A stretch of 64,000 bases of DNA from Oxytricha trifallax (GCA_000711775.1 ARYC01000787.1:1-64000); one strand, 5' to 3'; shown: positions 11,720 to 25,100, numbered from the stretch's first letter. Program-made: numbers and translations. Notes: generated by a model from the sequence alone, not told the origin.

Positions 11720-11945
11720 AATGATAATTCAGCAATCAGATAAGCTGCTCCAAAGTCTTGATGAAAGTAGTTCCTTCTAGGAAGTAGTATTTATGAAATT
11801 TCAGTAAATTGATAGAATCGTAAATTCCCTTGACCTAGATGAATAAATAGAAGAGGCAATGATCTTGTATGATAAATTCCCTCCTGAAAAATTAAAGAAA
11901 ATAATAATAATAATAATAAAAATAATAATAATAATAATATGATCA
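11720..11945 (+). CDS. Small plus-strand MDS ending in an (AAT)n tract
   Basis: ATG at 11720 opens a frame with three TAA/TAG codons as Gln. It encodes an acidic helical segment including QSDKLLQSLDESSSFQEVVF and LDEQIEEAMILYDKFPPEK, then runs into an (AAT)n microsatellite at about 11899-11938 that would be read as a run of Ile. The part up to about 11895 looks coding; the repeat is probably at an MDS/IES edge. Product not recognised. Confidence 0.45.
11899..11938. repeat. (AAT)n microsatellite
   Basis: About twelve tandem AAT units, interrupted once by an extra A. It lies between two short gene fragments on opposite strands. Confidence 0.9.
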
Positions 11946-12006
11946 CATTGAGATCTCTGGGGACCCAGATCTTAAACACGTGTTAATATATAATGGTCAA
12001 GCCTTT

Positions 12007-12460
12007 TCAAATAGTTTCTGAATTTTTCTTTTTCATATCTAGAATTTCTCTTATAGGCTGCTTTAATTAGTATTAAACCGCTAGATAATCATCTTAGAAA
12101 ATCTCTGATCTTCCTGTCTGCTTCATTGCCTTCGCTTGGAGCTCTTTTGCTAGCTCTGTGAGTTTTTCATGTTCATCCTCTTCGATCAGATTCAGGTAAA
12201 GATCAAGTATAAAAGTGAGTGATTAAAGAATCAGAGGTCTTTACTAGTCCTTTACTCTGAGGAGGATTTTTCTAGGGACATCATCATTTCAAAAGAAAAT
12301 AATCATTAACAATTAAATTGAAGAAAGTAATGCATTAAAAGATCAAGAATTGACTTATGCCACCTCCCCACAAACTTACTCAACTTCACCTTAATATAAT
12401 TAAATGCAGTACTTGAAGTAAAGATCTGGGAGTAGCTTGCGCAGGTGATAGAAAGCTCAT
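12007..12460 (-). CDS. Small unrecognised gene
   Basis: The minus strand opens with ATG at 12458-12460 (MSFLSPAQATPRSLLQ). After a spacer of about 100 bp, probably an IES or intron, it continues at about 12295 with PRKILLRVKDQQRPLILQSL and an acidic helix (IEEDEHEKLTELAKELQAKA). It ends at TGA 12007-12009. TAG/TAA codons sit at Gln-like positions. The estimated product is about 110-120 residues. No family recognised. Confidence 0.5.
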
Positions 12461-13149
12461 GATAGATTTATATTTTAAGAGTATAAATTATTCTATCTTA
12501 ATGGAATTAATTTTATAGATCTATATCTCCATTGATAAGCACCGATAAAATAGATTATCAATAAATTCAACATCAAAACTATTATCAATAAAATGAGGCT
12601 GAGTTATTGAATTATAAATTAGCTATTAATTCCATAAACCATTAAGATTTAATTTAGCTCTCTCATACCCCCTCACAACCCAATTCCAACATTAAATTAA
12701 ATAAATTGTCAGCATATTCAAGGTACTAGTTTGGTCATGTGATTGAGAAATAAATAGTTTGTGACGATTTACAGTTACTTAATTTTGATGACAGTATAGA
12801 TATAAGATTAAAATCTGCCTAATAAAATAATTAATTAATAAGCAAACATTAAAACCAGACATATAATAAGTTTGATGGAGTAAAAAGAATTGGACAATTA
12901 ATAAGTTAATCAATAGTGCAAAGTGAAAGATACTAAAACTTGAGAGTATTGGAGATTAGCGGAAGAGATATAATCATATTCATTTTACTGTTTATCTACA
13001 TGGTTTATCAGATATATCTCGCATCATTTAAAGTCATTAGTCTGGTGCAATCTGATTTATGACAGTTTTATTTAATAATAAGTTACTATAATTTCAATAA
13101 CTAAAAGAGGGTGAAGTACCTTATTAGTTCAAAGATTTAATTAACGAAA

Positions 13150-15632
13150 TTATCTATTTCAAAATTATAATTATTGTCTAATGATTTGAACATATTTCTT
13201 AAATCTTATGTCTCTCTTTAAGCTTTCTTCCTTATTTTTACTTGTAAGTTTTTCTTACGGCTTTTATTCAGAGTTATCTATAATATCATATTAAAAGATA
13301 GTAGGATATTTCACGAGATAGGTTTATAAAATAAAAATCCTATTACTTATATGTTTTAATAATAAATCGAGGTGTCTCTTTTTTGGCAATTAATTCGTAC
13401 TAGATCTTCCTGAGGAAGTACCACCTCCAAAACTTGATTGTCTCTTAGATAGTTTGGTGTCGTTGCTAACAATTTTCATTTTAACTCAGATCAATAACAT
13501 CTAAGCAATTTAAATTAAAGTGAAATTATTGCTTACTTATTTAGAAGTTGAAAAGTTATATTTCAAAGTCTGTCTTGAATTAGGTTAGCAGACTGCTCCA
13601 TGTATCAAAGTTTATTATAAAATAGTCTAAGTTCGGCAAGATTTTATACTTCAAATTGAAATTATTTAAATCTAGGCGTCGCTAAAAATATTTCTGTAAA
13701 TAAAAGAATATACTTACGTATTAGTAATATTTCCAATATAATTTTATCCCTCGTTGATTTAAATAGTCTATAGCCAATTTATGAACCATTTAGCATTTAT
13801 AAGATAAAGCTTCTGATTCGCACTATCTTTTATATCATAAATGCTAAGATTATCAATCAAGCCAGATTTTATAATCGATTGTTGTGTCTAAAATTCATTT
13901 TATTCGTTTAAAAGATGACAAAGACCATCAATATTTTTTAAATATTATTGCTCTAATTTTGCCATTTCAGGGAAATGGCGATCAAAAGACTCTTGATATT
14001 AAAGTTCTTTACGCTTTACCAATTAAGTATTATTAGTAAGGGAATTCATAAATTGTTATGACATAACTTCTAGTCAAACTTTTATTTATGCTTTTCTTAT
14101 TTTCATGATAGTTCTAAAAATTAATTAGATTTTAAATATTGATTTCATGCTCATTAATCAAATTCATATAATTTCCAGACCCTACAATAAAATTATTTTT
14201 TACAATATTATAGTCCACAACTTAGGTAAGTCTTAATTTGTTTATCAATAAGATTTCTTGAAGGTGCTCTACTAATTTAATTTTAAGAAATCTAAGAAGA
14301 TTACTGTTTCTTATGAACTATTGAGATTCAAGTACTTTACAAAATTTATTAAGCTAGGCGCTCACTATTGGATAATCAGATCCGTTTCTTAAATGAGTCT
14401 TTTGTCTTTCTCTAAAATCACTAGGCCTTGCTAATACTTCAACTTAAACTAAGTTATTATCTTTCAATGTCTCATAAGGTTAAAAGTATTGAACTAACTT
14501 TGGCTTTAACTTATACTGTTCTTTCCAACAGATTGAATATCATTTTAACTTTGAAATGGAGAAAAAGAAGAAATTTTTGATAATTGCTTTGAATGTTTTG
14601 TCTGATAGATGAAGCAGAAAAATTCTTCGCAAGCTACTTTCTTATTGACAATGGATTTACATTTAATTTTTTGTCTTTGTTCTGATTCATTAAGAATATT
14701 TCATCTTCAATTTCTAAGTATTGAGAAGTCATTTCATAAGTATATTGTTAAATGAGGCAGCCTTAGTTTTATCTTTTGAGAAATAAGAAGAGAGAAGTCT
14801 GCTGACGATTTAGTAGGTAAAGGATAGTTTTGTGGAGTTGCTAATATGTCATTAGATTAAGATTACAGATTATTTTATTAGGTTTACTAAGTGATATACG
14901 AATCAGTCAACTCTTTATTCGAGTTGATTGTTATATTATGTTAAAAGATTATTTTAATACGAGCATTATCAGTCTTAGCTTCTTAATTTTAATAAATTAT
15001 GCCATTGATGATGCTTTAAAATATTATATATCATACTCTCTATTGAAATTCAGCAAAATAGCAATTAACTTTTACACTTATAGTTTATATTTTAAATGAA
15101 AGATCTATATATTATTGTATATCACAATAAATCCCCATTAAACAGATGAAAAATATCTTCATACATTTTACAATCAGATTTTACGAATAAGTTTACTTTT
15201 AAAATTAAAATTATAAGACAGTCCTAAACTTCTACTCAATATATTAAAAAATTCTTTAGAATTTTAATTCAAAAAATAGCGTTATTCACGATTTTGCTAT
15301 GGAGTTACAAAAGAATTGTTAATATTTAGTACTTCATCATATTTCTTAGCCTGTAAGTCTATTCCTTATTCTTAAATGTTTTATTTATTTTATCTATCTG
15401 AACTCATCTATTCTGAATAAACTTATTTATACATTGATTTTCCAGATTGATATTTATTTGGTGAACCATTAAGTTAGCTCATAAATTAGTTAAATTTAAG
15501 ATCATTCTTTTCGCTGTTATCTTTTAAGTGCTCCCATAGGAGCACAAATCTTTTCTCAGTATCTGCTACTTTTCGTTTTAAGTCTTAGATTTCATGATTG
15601 TATTAAGCCTTTAATCTATCAAATTCTTACAT
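13150..15632 (-). CDS. Coiled-coil protein with a DUSP-like domain
   Basis: ATG at 15630-15632 starts an N-terminal coiled coil (MQEFDRLKAQYNHEIQDLKR, with RKVADTEKRFVLLWEHLKD after it). It continues through Ser/Gln-rich sequence to about 15330, then blocks at about 14840-14530, 14560-14225, 14040-13720 and 13680-13535. The last two give a DUSP-like fold: LYLINAKWFINWLQ, a gap with NEGQNYIGNIT, then ILPNLDYFIINFDTWSSLL. DUSP domains are typical of ubiquitin-specific proteases, but no protease domain was found. The C-terminal block begins near 13492 (MKIVSNDTKLSKRQSSFGGG) and may remain open to a TGA near 13150. MDSs appear in linear order. Confidence 0.65.
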
Positions 15633-15639
15633 GGTTATA

Positions 15640-16260
15640 GCTAAATAAAATTATATTTGGGAAAATAGGTTTAGCAAAATTGTAATTATTGATTGTTGTG
15701 TTCATTCATATGAAGATTTTAAATATCCTTATTTATAAGGAGTTGTGATTTAACTTAACTAAACTACTAAATTGATGGTAATCTATAAATAATTTTATTC
15801 TATAAATAAAGTGAAACTAACCCAACCAATTATATAAGTGAATATATTTTACTGAATTTATTGCTCTATTTTTGTATTATTTAAAAAGTATTTACGATAA
15901 AAATACAGTCAAATCAGTTATTTAACTATTTACAGTTATTCAAATAAAGTTTGTAAAATAAAATAAAGCTAGCAATATATAAAGTTTAGAATCAATGGAT
16001 TTTGATTTATCTGTTAAATCAAGATTTAGCTGCACTGCTAATGGTGAAAAATCTTGATTATTATTTTCAGTAAGTTTCTACTATTATTCTTTTAAGAACC
16101 ATTTGAAAACATAAATAATTTTATATAAACTCAATGTTTACTTTTCATCTAGAGTTTTATCAATATTTAATAATTTAATATTTATAACTCTGTTAAAGAG
16201 TAGATAATAACATAAATTGACCTATAAAATGACTTAATTGTCCTATTTTCAAGATAAAAA
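15640..16260. other. AT-rich intergenic or IES DNA
   Basis: No coding frame supported. It should hold the 5' flank of the coiled-coil/DUSP gene. Confidence 0.5.
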
Positions 16261-16270
16261 TGCTTAAGTA

Positions 16271-16370
16271 AGTTGGCGCCAAAGAAAATGTCAGATAGCG
16301 CCATTAACTCTAATTAATAATATCTATCATTAGTGTCAGTTGGCGCCATAGAAAATGTCAGATGGCGCCT
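16271..16370. repeat. Paired GGCGCC-containing direct repeat
   Basis: Two copies of about 31-35 bp, 16271-16313 and 16339-16370, share GTTGGCGCCA, AGAAAATGTCAGAT and a closing GCGCC. Each copy therefore holds two GC-rich palindromic cores about 20 bp apart. They stand out sharply in an otherwise very AT-rich, gene-free region (15.7-17.5 kb). Confidence 0.85.
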
Positions 16371-17380
16371 AAAGAAAATTTTTGTATTTTAAGAATTAAA
16401 TCTTATACATTCCCAATAAAAATGTCTATTGTTAAAACCCTTATTTATGAAGGTATCAGCATAATATAATTTTGCTATGAAAATTTAATAAAGCTTAAAA
16501 AATTATATTTTGCTCAATTGGGAAAATTTTAATTATTTATCTGTTGTTATAAGTTTATACGAAATCTTGAAAAAATAACTTAAATTCTGAAGTAAAATTA
16601 AAGGAATTTTATAGCTATTTTAAAGCAAAATCAGTTAAATATAATGAATTTTTGCATAAAAAAATGAAGGTTGATTTAAAATAATTTTTGATAAAATTCT
16701 AAGATTTATAGCTTTTTATTTTTCTATTACTTTAAAACTCTTTATTAAATTGAAAGATTATTATCATATTTTATAGTCATTCAATTAATTTGTTTTTAAA
16801 TTTAATGAAGAGTTTAATAATTTAACTATAAAATTAATTCTAATTAAAGAATTCATTCTCAGATTAAATTATAAAACTTATTAGTATAATTAACTTGAAA
16901 TACTAACAAACAAACTTAAACTTACTAATATAAAAAAAATTTTATTGTAATTCTGAGCTTAGTATGAGAATGTTGAAATTTATAGGTTTTTGTTAAAAAT
17001 TTACTAATAAATGACTTACTTATAATAAGTAATCATAAATAAAAAATAAATTAAATTAAAGGTATTCTTAAAAGAAAAATAACAAGTTTTATTAAAAACT
17101 AAAAAGTCTTAAATTTTAAGAGTACATTTCTATATAATAAGTGTAATAGTATAAATGAAAGAATTATCAATAAAATTAGAATAGTCCCTTTTATTAATAA
17201 AAAAGTAAAAAATTGAATTTATATTTGATAAAACTGTGTATAAGCTAAAGTATGAAAAATCTACATAAATTGATTCAATTATTTACAAATAAATTTTATA
17301 CATTAGAATCATAAGATAAGTATGATAAAAAGTAAAGTGTTTTATTAAAGATTGTATGAATAAATTTTACATTTTTATAT

Positions 17381-17432
17381 TTTGTTAGAGTTTGTAAGAT
17401 TTTGTTATAGTTTGTTAGATTTTGTAAGACTT
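17381..17432. repeat. Short degenerate tandem repeat (TTTGTTAGA / TTTGTAAGA)
   Basis: About five imperfect copies of a 9-12 base unit in AT-rich intergenic DNA. Confidence 0.6.
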
Positions 17433-17540
17433 TTTAAAAACTACAGTTATTTAACGATTAGCTATATAATAATTAAAGAGTTATGATTTATATCATTAAT
17501 TTATTGATTAATTTATACTTCATCCTTGATTAATGCTTAT

Positions 17541-17555
17541 GGGGTTTTGGGGTTT
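17541..17555. repeat. Interstitial telomere-like GGGGTTTTGGGGTTT
   Basis: This is the G4T4 telomere unit of this ciliate group inside germline DNA. Weak flanking similarity to the TBE end (TTA before the G run) suggests an eroded TBE terminus, but the TBE subterminal sequence is absent, so an old telomere-like scar is also possible. Confidence 0.6.
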
Positions 17556-18063
17556 AGTTAAAAAATTAATTAATTTGCTTTAAGGCCTTTTATCTTGAAA
17601 TCTAATTCCCTTGTTTGATTAAAAATGATTTATTTAGTGGGATTTAGATGGCTTTATTTAACTTGTCTTTAAGACCTTAATGACTGAGGGTTATTTTATG
17701 GTCTCTAAAGGGTGAAAAACTTTGATGAACAGTTTTTGATTATTGATGATTTCTCGAATTATTTTAATTTTGATTATTAATTCTTTGAATTATTGTTCAC
17801 AATTCAGGAATATCATCTCACCGGACTGCTTTAAAAATATAAGGTATTTAAACGCTAAAAATCAGTAAATAAAAATAAACACTATGATAATCAAAAAGAA
17901 TCATCCAAATATTTATTAAAATCTTCTAGAGCTTTGATTAACAGCTTTTCAGAAGTGAAAAAAGGATAGCTTAAATCAATGTGATAATTTTAAAATATAA
18001 GAAAGTGATAATTTTTTCATTTGTCTAATATTATTTACTCTTGACGACTTTAAAGGATTTTAT

Positions 18064-18735
18064 TCATAAGCCATTTTTAGCATTAATGGAGAAAATTCTC
18101 TTTACTACTTTCCTTGAGTTATAAAAATGTTAAAATAAAGAAGTTTTTTCAATATCTCTAAGGTCTGCTAAATTTTATTACGTTTTGCTTTAAACAAATT
18201 TCTTCAATTTATAGTTAATTTGCTGCTATTCCTGGAATTTCTATTAGCTTTTGACTTATTCTTCTAATCCTTCGTATTCCAAGTTTTCTTTAATAAGATC
18301 CAATTAAGGTGGACTGAATCTATTGTTAACAGAAAGATAATTTAAATTGTTTTAGCTTTTCTTATGAGTCGAACTTTGATATGAAATACCAGAACTAATA
18401 CTTAACCCTGTTTTATGAGATTTGCTTTATTATGCCATTATTTTCTATTTTTATGAGTCATTATGTCTTGATCTACTCAACTTGATATTTTTGGCGTTGT
18501 CTATAGAACTAACAAGCCCCTAGTTCTAACTATTAAATAATGATATATTTATGAAGTTTAATGAGTAAAATTATTATTAAATATCAAAGAATATCTTATT
18601 GCAACTCACCGTTATCTCCCTTATTAGCTTACAGTTAGAATGAATCAGTATTGAATCTCTAAGTCTTAATTTATCCACTAAATAGTGATTAATTTGAAAG
18701 GTTTGAAGTTAATGGGGAAAATTTGACATTATGAG
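18064..18735 (-). CDS. Ser/Gln-rich coiled-coil protein, unrecognised
   Basis: Two minus-strand blocks, about 18735-18600 and 18530-18064, are open with many TAA/TAG codons as Gln. The second includes SISSGISYQSSTHKKSQ, NRFSPPQLDLIKENLEYEG and a Gln-rich coiled coil (EEQVKSQQKFQEQQQINYK), and ends at TGA 18064-18066. The roughly 65-bp AT-rich piece between them is a probable IES. The 5' end is not defined. Nothing in it points to a known family. Confidence 0.6.
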
Positions 18736-19515
18736 TGTTGAGAGAGGCTTTCTACTATGAATTTATGAAATTGCTTTGATAATTAGATCTTTGATTATTA
18801 TTCAAAAACTTAATTTTATTAAAAATTATGAATAAAAAAGAACATGAAAATTAGAATTCAAATTACTAAATATTGATTCAAGACACTTTATTTAAATGGA
18901 AAAAGTACACTTAGAGCATTTTAATCTTAACTATAAATCATGCTTTATTGATATTGCTTGAGTTATTTATTTTACTTATCAATAAAATCTTTGCGCTATT
19001 AAATTTGAGATTAGAATGTTAAGTCACTAGTCGACTTAGAATGATTTGAAATTAAATTTTGAGATTAATAGTTTGTTGTTGTTGTGATATTTGAATTTTT
19101 ATAATTAGATCTTTGATGGCTACTATGTAATTGAGGCGAGTTTATGGATTTAACTTAAATGAGGCTTGTATGAAATATTTATTGAATTAAAATGAACATC
19201 ATAAATTGTAATATGCTGTGCGGATTAAACTTTTTGATCATTTGAGTTTAAGAATTTTTACAAGTTGTGTTAGCTTGCTGTACTTATAAAAGTAAATTTA
19301 AATAAAATCTTAAAAAAATTATGGATTAAAGTTTACTAGTCGTTTAATTCTTCATCTTCGCCAAATTTAGTTCAATTATTTATAATCCATCAACTTTTTT
19401 AATTATTCAAATATCTTCTTACATACAAACAATTTTTATAGAAAATATAAATCATTTTTTAAGCTAATTAAAGTTAATAAATAGTTGATATTAATTATTG
19501 GTGCTTCTAAAGCAA

Positions 19516-22500
19516 TCAGTTGCTCATTTCTTGATCTTCCTCCTCTTCTTTAATTGCTTCCTAGCCAGTCCAAGTCTTTTCAAACCACACAGGGTACTAT
19601 CTTTTGTAGAGTAGCATGCAGACTGTATCGTTTTATTTCATGAAATCGTTAAAATGTGCCTTAAATAGACCGTGAGTACCGAGTGAATCCTTGATATGTC
19701 CCCAAAAAATATAATATAAACATGAAATGAAAGCTTATTTAATATTCTCTTGATAAATATATGAGTAAAATAAGTTTGAATGGATCATATATGTATTATT
19801 AATTCAAAACTAACTAATTTAATTAAAGCTTCCCCTTAAACGGAATTTGGTGTATAGTTCAACTAGTCTAAAATACTTAACGTCCTTTGGATTGAAGAAC
19901 ATGTAACGAAGGACAGCGCGCTTTTTGTGTACTTTTAAGGGATAACCACTCAAGATAATTCTCTTCAAAATAATTGCAAGAGGGTTTGGAGGTAGGGCTA
20001 CTCCTGTCGCTATAACATTCAATTGATTTGTCTCTTTATCTTTTTTGAACATAAAATTTTGCATGGTGCAAACACAAATATTTTTTATAAATCTGATTCG
20101 TTAAAATTTAAAAGCAGCTGTATCCAAATAAAAATGAATTATTAAAAACACAATAGGACAGAAGGCTGGAGCTATACTACTCATGTCATGTCTTAAGAAT
20201 CTCATATATTTAAGTTATTCACCTGTGCCTGCTTGACCACCTGGAGTAGTCTCTATAATGAAGACTGGCTTTATTGTCATTTTTTTGAAGCCACAATAAA
20301 ACTCAAAAACTATAATGATAATTTTCGTAATATAATCCATTTACTTGAATACTAATGCTCTAGATATTTTGGAGTTGAAATAAAAAATGAATATAATTTC
20401 CCTTTTTTATATTTATAAATAACACAATTAATCAATTTTTTTAGGTTTGAATGTACTTCTAGCTCTGATTTATAAACGAGTTTGTAATCCCTATATATAA
20501 ATACTTTACAGTTTTATACTTTCAACAGTTTCTTTGTTCTCAAAATTTCTTTAGATCTTGAAATGCATTACACTAAGTTTTAATGGGAATTAATTTAATT
20601 AAAATAGTCTTAACTTGTTAATATAAGTTTGCATTCATGTGGGAATAAAGTTGATAGAATCAGGGCTTTTTCTTGTTGCAAAATACTTGAATTGGTAAGG
20701 AGTGTTTGATCATCCACTTCCAACACTTGTCTCAAGTATGTTCCATTCAGTGGGAGACCTTCATCGATAGTTTATAGGACTGAGTCCTTATGGGCTTATT
20801 GATAGCTTTGGAAACGCCAGATTTTAGAGTAGCTTGGTGGAAGGTTTTCATATGGATCCCAATCACAGTTCTTAATCGATTTAATTCCTCTGTATTCAAT
20901 AAACCTAAATATGAACTGAAAGTTTATTATAAATCAAGGATTATGATTTGTAGAATCTCTTTCTAGCCTCAACTTCCAGTGGAGTATCAACTTCATCAGG
21001 GAAGTCTATATCGTCTTTATCTCTGCTTTCTAAATCAGATTACTTCTAATGTTTTTATGAAATTTTTAGAGGTTCAATTTATCATGATTAGTTTAAATAC
21101 TTGCCACTAATTATATCACTAAATTTGAGCGATGATTTGATTTTACATTATTTTTTAACAAATAAAGTTAATAAAAATTGTTTTTTTTATAAAAACCCAT
21201 TTAGAAAATTATTGATATTCGTATTCTAGTTAATATTACTAAACCAAAGTCGTTCTTCTATAAATATATCCCCATAATTTTATTATCATCTTGGTACATA
21301 GTTTTATTCAAATCATCTTCATCATCATCTTTATCCATGCTCTTCTCTGATTTATTATCTTCGTTTTTGCCTCCAACAACCTTAATTTCCATTCTGTCGA
21401 ACATTTATAATTTATAATACGAAAACTTTAATTTATTAATTATTTAATTAACTTAAAAACTAATACTTATAAGTTTAATCAAAAATGGAAAATCTCTCTA
21501 ATATTATCTTGTCTTCTTCTTCATCGTCATCATCATCTTCGTCACCGTAATTATCAATTCCTTAGTCCCTTCTCCCTGTCGTCTTACGCAGCACCTGTCT
21601 TGTGACAACTGTGGTCTTACCAGGTAGGACCACTAAAAAATAAAAATTAAAGATATAATTTTTGTAACTTACATTTTAAGTGAGTGCTGTACCTCCACCT
21701 GCGTCTGATCTATACGAATACTGTTTAATATATTAAGTTTTTGAATAAATTAATTAATTTCTTATTATAAATCATAATTTCCTCTAGTGACTGCCCATTT
21801 TTAGTTTAAGCGATTGGATATGAAGATTCAAGATTCATCTGCTCAGCTTATTAAAGTTACATATCATCATCATCTTATTGCTTTGTTTTTTTTAAACTTG
21901 CTTAGATGTCTTGATTTCTTCCTTTGTTGGCCAAGTTTATTCGGCACAGAAAAGACCTGGGTTGTTTTCAATTGATGCTGGATCAAATTCTTGATCTTTG
22001 GCAATTTAAATAACTCTGCCTACGTTATCTCCTGCAACAGATGCACTTTAACTCACATCATCCATAGAACCCTTTTTTGAAGCTTTTCTGCTCTAAACAA
22101 TACTCTATGCTTTGGAAGTTGACATGATCTTCTCTTTTTCTTTGCTGCTGATTTTAATGGGGCATGGATCTGATGCAATCTCAATTCTCTTAATTTTGAA
22201 AGCTAAATGACTGTTCACTCCTGTAATATGAATAAATCTTTTGGCATCTAAGAAATTTTATCTGATGTAACCTTCCACATGTAGCTCATTATTTTTGATT
22301 TATTATAGTTTTCCAAGCATTAAGATCTGTTCTATCTCCATGTAATATCTTCTGGATAGACAACTGCAATTTATCTCAAAAGAGCGTTCACATCAGTTTA
22401 AGAATTTAGTAAGTTTACATTCATAAATTTATGTCTGTTTGTGAACTCTGATTCGAAATACCCTTGGAATAATTTTCTAAGTTGAGGTTACTTTTAACTT

Positions 22501-23280
22501 TTTGTCTTTCTAAATGTTGCAACACACCGATTAGGCCTGGTAAGCCTGAAGACCTCAATAAACTTAATGCTTTATAACCCTGTTCATTAATTGCATTATA
22601 AAATATATCTGGATCTACTTTCAATCCTTTAGAATCACTATCGCTACAAAACATAACAACTACGATTAAATCTGCAATTTTACCAACCTCTAATACTGAA
22701 TTATCGACTTCTCTATTAATTTCTAAGAATATGAGTCTCTATAAATTGGTTCCAAAGTTATTTGAACTGCCTGGATTTGGACAAAGGAATGCCTTTAATT
22801 GATCATCATGAATAATTTCTTCTTCAACTTGACTTTTTTCTTCCTTGCTCTTGTTCAGAGTCTACTAATATTCACAGCAATATTTAATCATTTCTGATCT
22901 AAGTCCTGCTATATCAGATGCACTTTTTAATCCAAGAATACCAACGATCTTTGGTTCAACATTATCCACTTCCTATTCAAGAACTGAAACAGATTAGTCA
23001 TCTAAGTTTTCTACTGCATCATCTGAAATAAAGTTCGATCCTCTACGCTTCATAATCAATTCTTCTCTCTTTAATTTACGAGCTTCATTTTGCATATTAA
23101 ATCTTTGATCTTTGCTGACTAAACCATGTGATGAACTCATCAAAGTTCTAATTTTGGTCTATTAAAAAAGGTTAATACAAATAATTTAAGTTACCTCAAT
23201 TTTACCACCAGACTTAGATCTGTTTTTTTATGGGACTTGTTTGTTTGGGAAAGATGAGCTTTGTGTCTAAATTCCATTGC
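19516..23280 (-). CDS. TSR1: TSR1, pre-40S ribosome biogenesis GTPase-like factor
   Basis: Minus-strand MDSs in linear order rebuild TSR1, a Bms1-related nuclear/cytoplasmic factor of late 40S maturation. In order: Lys-rich N-terminus (about 23270-23205 and 23155), the P-loop-less GTPase-like domain (to 22421), LLRQIA and HVEGYIRQNFLDAKRFIHITG (22390-22200), EQTWPTKEEI (about 21930), acidic linker (21850-21270), FPDEVDTP (about 21000), WDPYENLPPSY (about 20850), TLFPHE (about 20640), LKYMRFLRHDM (about 20200), LKRIILSGYPLKVHKKRAVL and RYMFFNPKDV (20064-19831), GHIKDSLGTHG and LLYKR.YPVW, ending at TGA 19516-19518. The order of motifs is diagnostic for TSR1 against BMS1. The frame appears to slip once near 22325. 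The exact start is uncertain: two N-terminal frames are possible at 23205-23280. Confidence 0.92.
19699..19830. other. IES in TSR1 with pointer TCCCC
   Basis: TCCCC occurs at 19699-19703 and 19831-19835. Removing the sequence between, with one copy of the repeat, joins TSR1 ...KFRLRG to HIKDSLGTHG... in frame, exactly as conserved in the family. The removed 132 bases are AT-rich and non-coding. Confidence 0.85.
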
Positions 23281-23429
23281 TCTGTTAAGTATTAAGTAAT
23301 ACAAGTATTATATAATAAAAGGCTTAATTTATTTATAAAAACTACTCCGACAATTAAAGTATATTATGCATAACTTTTGAAAAGGCAAAATGATTAAGTT
23401 AAATGATTCAGTTCATTAAAATACCTTTT

Positions 23430-25100
23430 CTCCATAGAATAGCATGAAGTGAAGTCACTTTAAAAAAGTTTAACATAAATTTAATTGTCTTACTTTCCTT
23501 GGATCGAATCTAGAATTAGATTAAGGTATCTTTACTCCAGATTGATAAGATTAGTTTAATAGTACATTTATATGTTTCTTGATGTCTGAGTAACACATTG
23601 GCACTTTCTTCTCCTTGGAGAACTCTCTCAGCTATATTTATCTATTGCTCTAGAAAATATTATTAAAATGGAATGCTATTTTACCTTCAGTATGCTATAA
23701 TTATTTTTATTTTCTATAAAGGTTTAATTTTATTGGGAATTGTAACAACCTGGACTTGGTCCAGCTTTGTTTACAAAATCTTTAGCATATTCTCTAGCAA
23801 ATGCTTTGTTAGATTGTTCTCGAGTTGAGTGATTTAAGGTGTCCCTCGAGTCACTAAATGGCTACAATGTTTATCTTGGTGATATAATTTTCGAGTGAAG
23901 TTAATTACAATTATTCTTGAAACAATCTGACATTGCAAGTATCGATAACTCTCCCTTACTTAAAGACTTATAAATATGAGTTTCATATTCTCCTGGACCA
24001 TGAAAAGGTTTATATTCATTTTTAAAGCGGGTTTAGCTTCCAATGACTCCGCCTAAATTCTATTAAACTATAATTTAGAGATGAGTACTATAAGGGATAT
24101 TTATGATGATCATATTTTAATTTACGATAAAGGTTAAATCTTTCTGATTTACCTATAGCACATCTTGGCTATTTCTATTTGAATTCTAATGAATCAAAAT
24201 TATAATCTCCTACACAGGGTGATTATTGAGAGATAGAAATCGTTGTCAAAATTGAATCATTATTAAATCTTTTTTAATCTTTGCTATGCATATTTCCAAT
24301 TGTTTACTTATTTGTATACATTTTAATTCTGTTTTGTTTAGGGAAAGAAAAACCAGGTGGATTTTTCAATGTAGATAATGATATTTAATCATTGCCAATT
24401 AATTGAGGAATTTCATAATCTCCAGGAGATCCGTAAGGTTTGCTATAGTCTACTTTGTAGTTTCCATGAATCTGGTACCTACGTTTAGAATTAGAAGTCT
24501 TGGTTATTTTGAGTTTTCTAAAATTATAATTTGCATTTATTCGGCTTGATATCTATTGGTTGTTTTAAAGACAATTTTAGGTAAAATTAAGAGAACTATT
24601 GAATGATTGTTTATCCCTATCTGAATTAATATTAGGTTTTAAGCTATTGCCAAATTAAACAGTTTTTCTTAGCTAAGTTATTTTTCTTTCAGTTTCTGGC
24701 TTTCTTTATAAATCCTTAATTTGATTTTCCTATTTTAAAGTTTTAAAATTTTCTTAGATATTGCTATGTCTTGGTCCCGAAGCAGTTTATAGTTTATATC
24801 TGTCAATTATTGTTGAATTTTTCTATGTTTAATTTTGATAATACAATTATGGTTTAGGAATTTAGTTGACCATAGTATTTTCAATTTGCAACTTACTCTA
24901 TGGTTTATAATTTTGATAATCATATTAATCAATTGTAGAAACTAAAGCTGATGTGATGCTTTATGGAAATTTAACTTCCTGTGTTTTTTTAATTTAATTG
25001 TTGCTTAAACTTGAGTTTTAAAGTAGCAGTGCTTTTGAAATTCTGTCCGATGAGTGATAATTTTTTAATTAAATTTTACTTTTCGATTAAGTATGTTAAA
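23430..25100 (-). CDS. PG-rich-repeat (STPGR/SHIPPO) protein, axonemal type
   Basis: The minus strand carries repeated Pro-Gly motifs of the sperm-tail PG-rich family at spaced intervals: GSPGDYEIPQ then PPGFSFPKQNR (24450-24320), CVGDYNFDSLEF (about 24200), GPGEYETHIYKSL (about 24000), AGPSPGCYN (about 23770) and a C-terminal SGVKIPQSNSRFDPR (about 23520). Proteins of this family line the lumen of ciliary doublet microtubules, which suits a ciliate. TAA/TAG serve as Gln. Several AT-rich IES-like gaps break the frame. The N-terminal limit is uncertain: Gln/Ser-rich open frames continue upstream to about 25600. Confidence 0.7.

Noticed and set aside
11791..11979. Leu-rich minus-strand ORF resembling a signal or membrane segment
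   Set aside because: It is the reverse reading of an (AAT)n microsatellite and of the better plus-strand frame.
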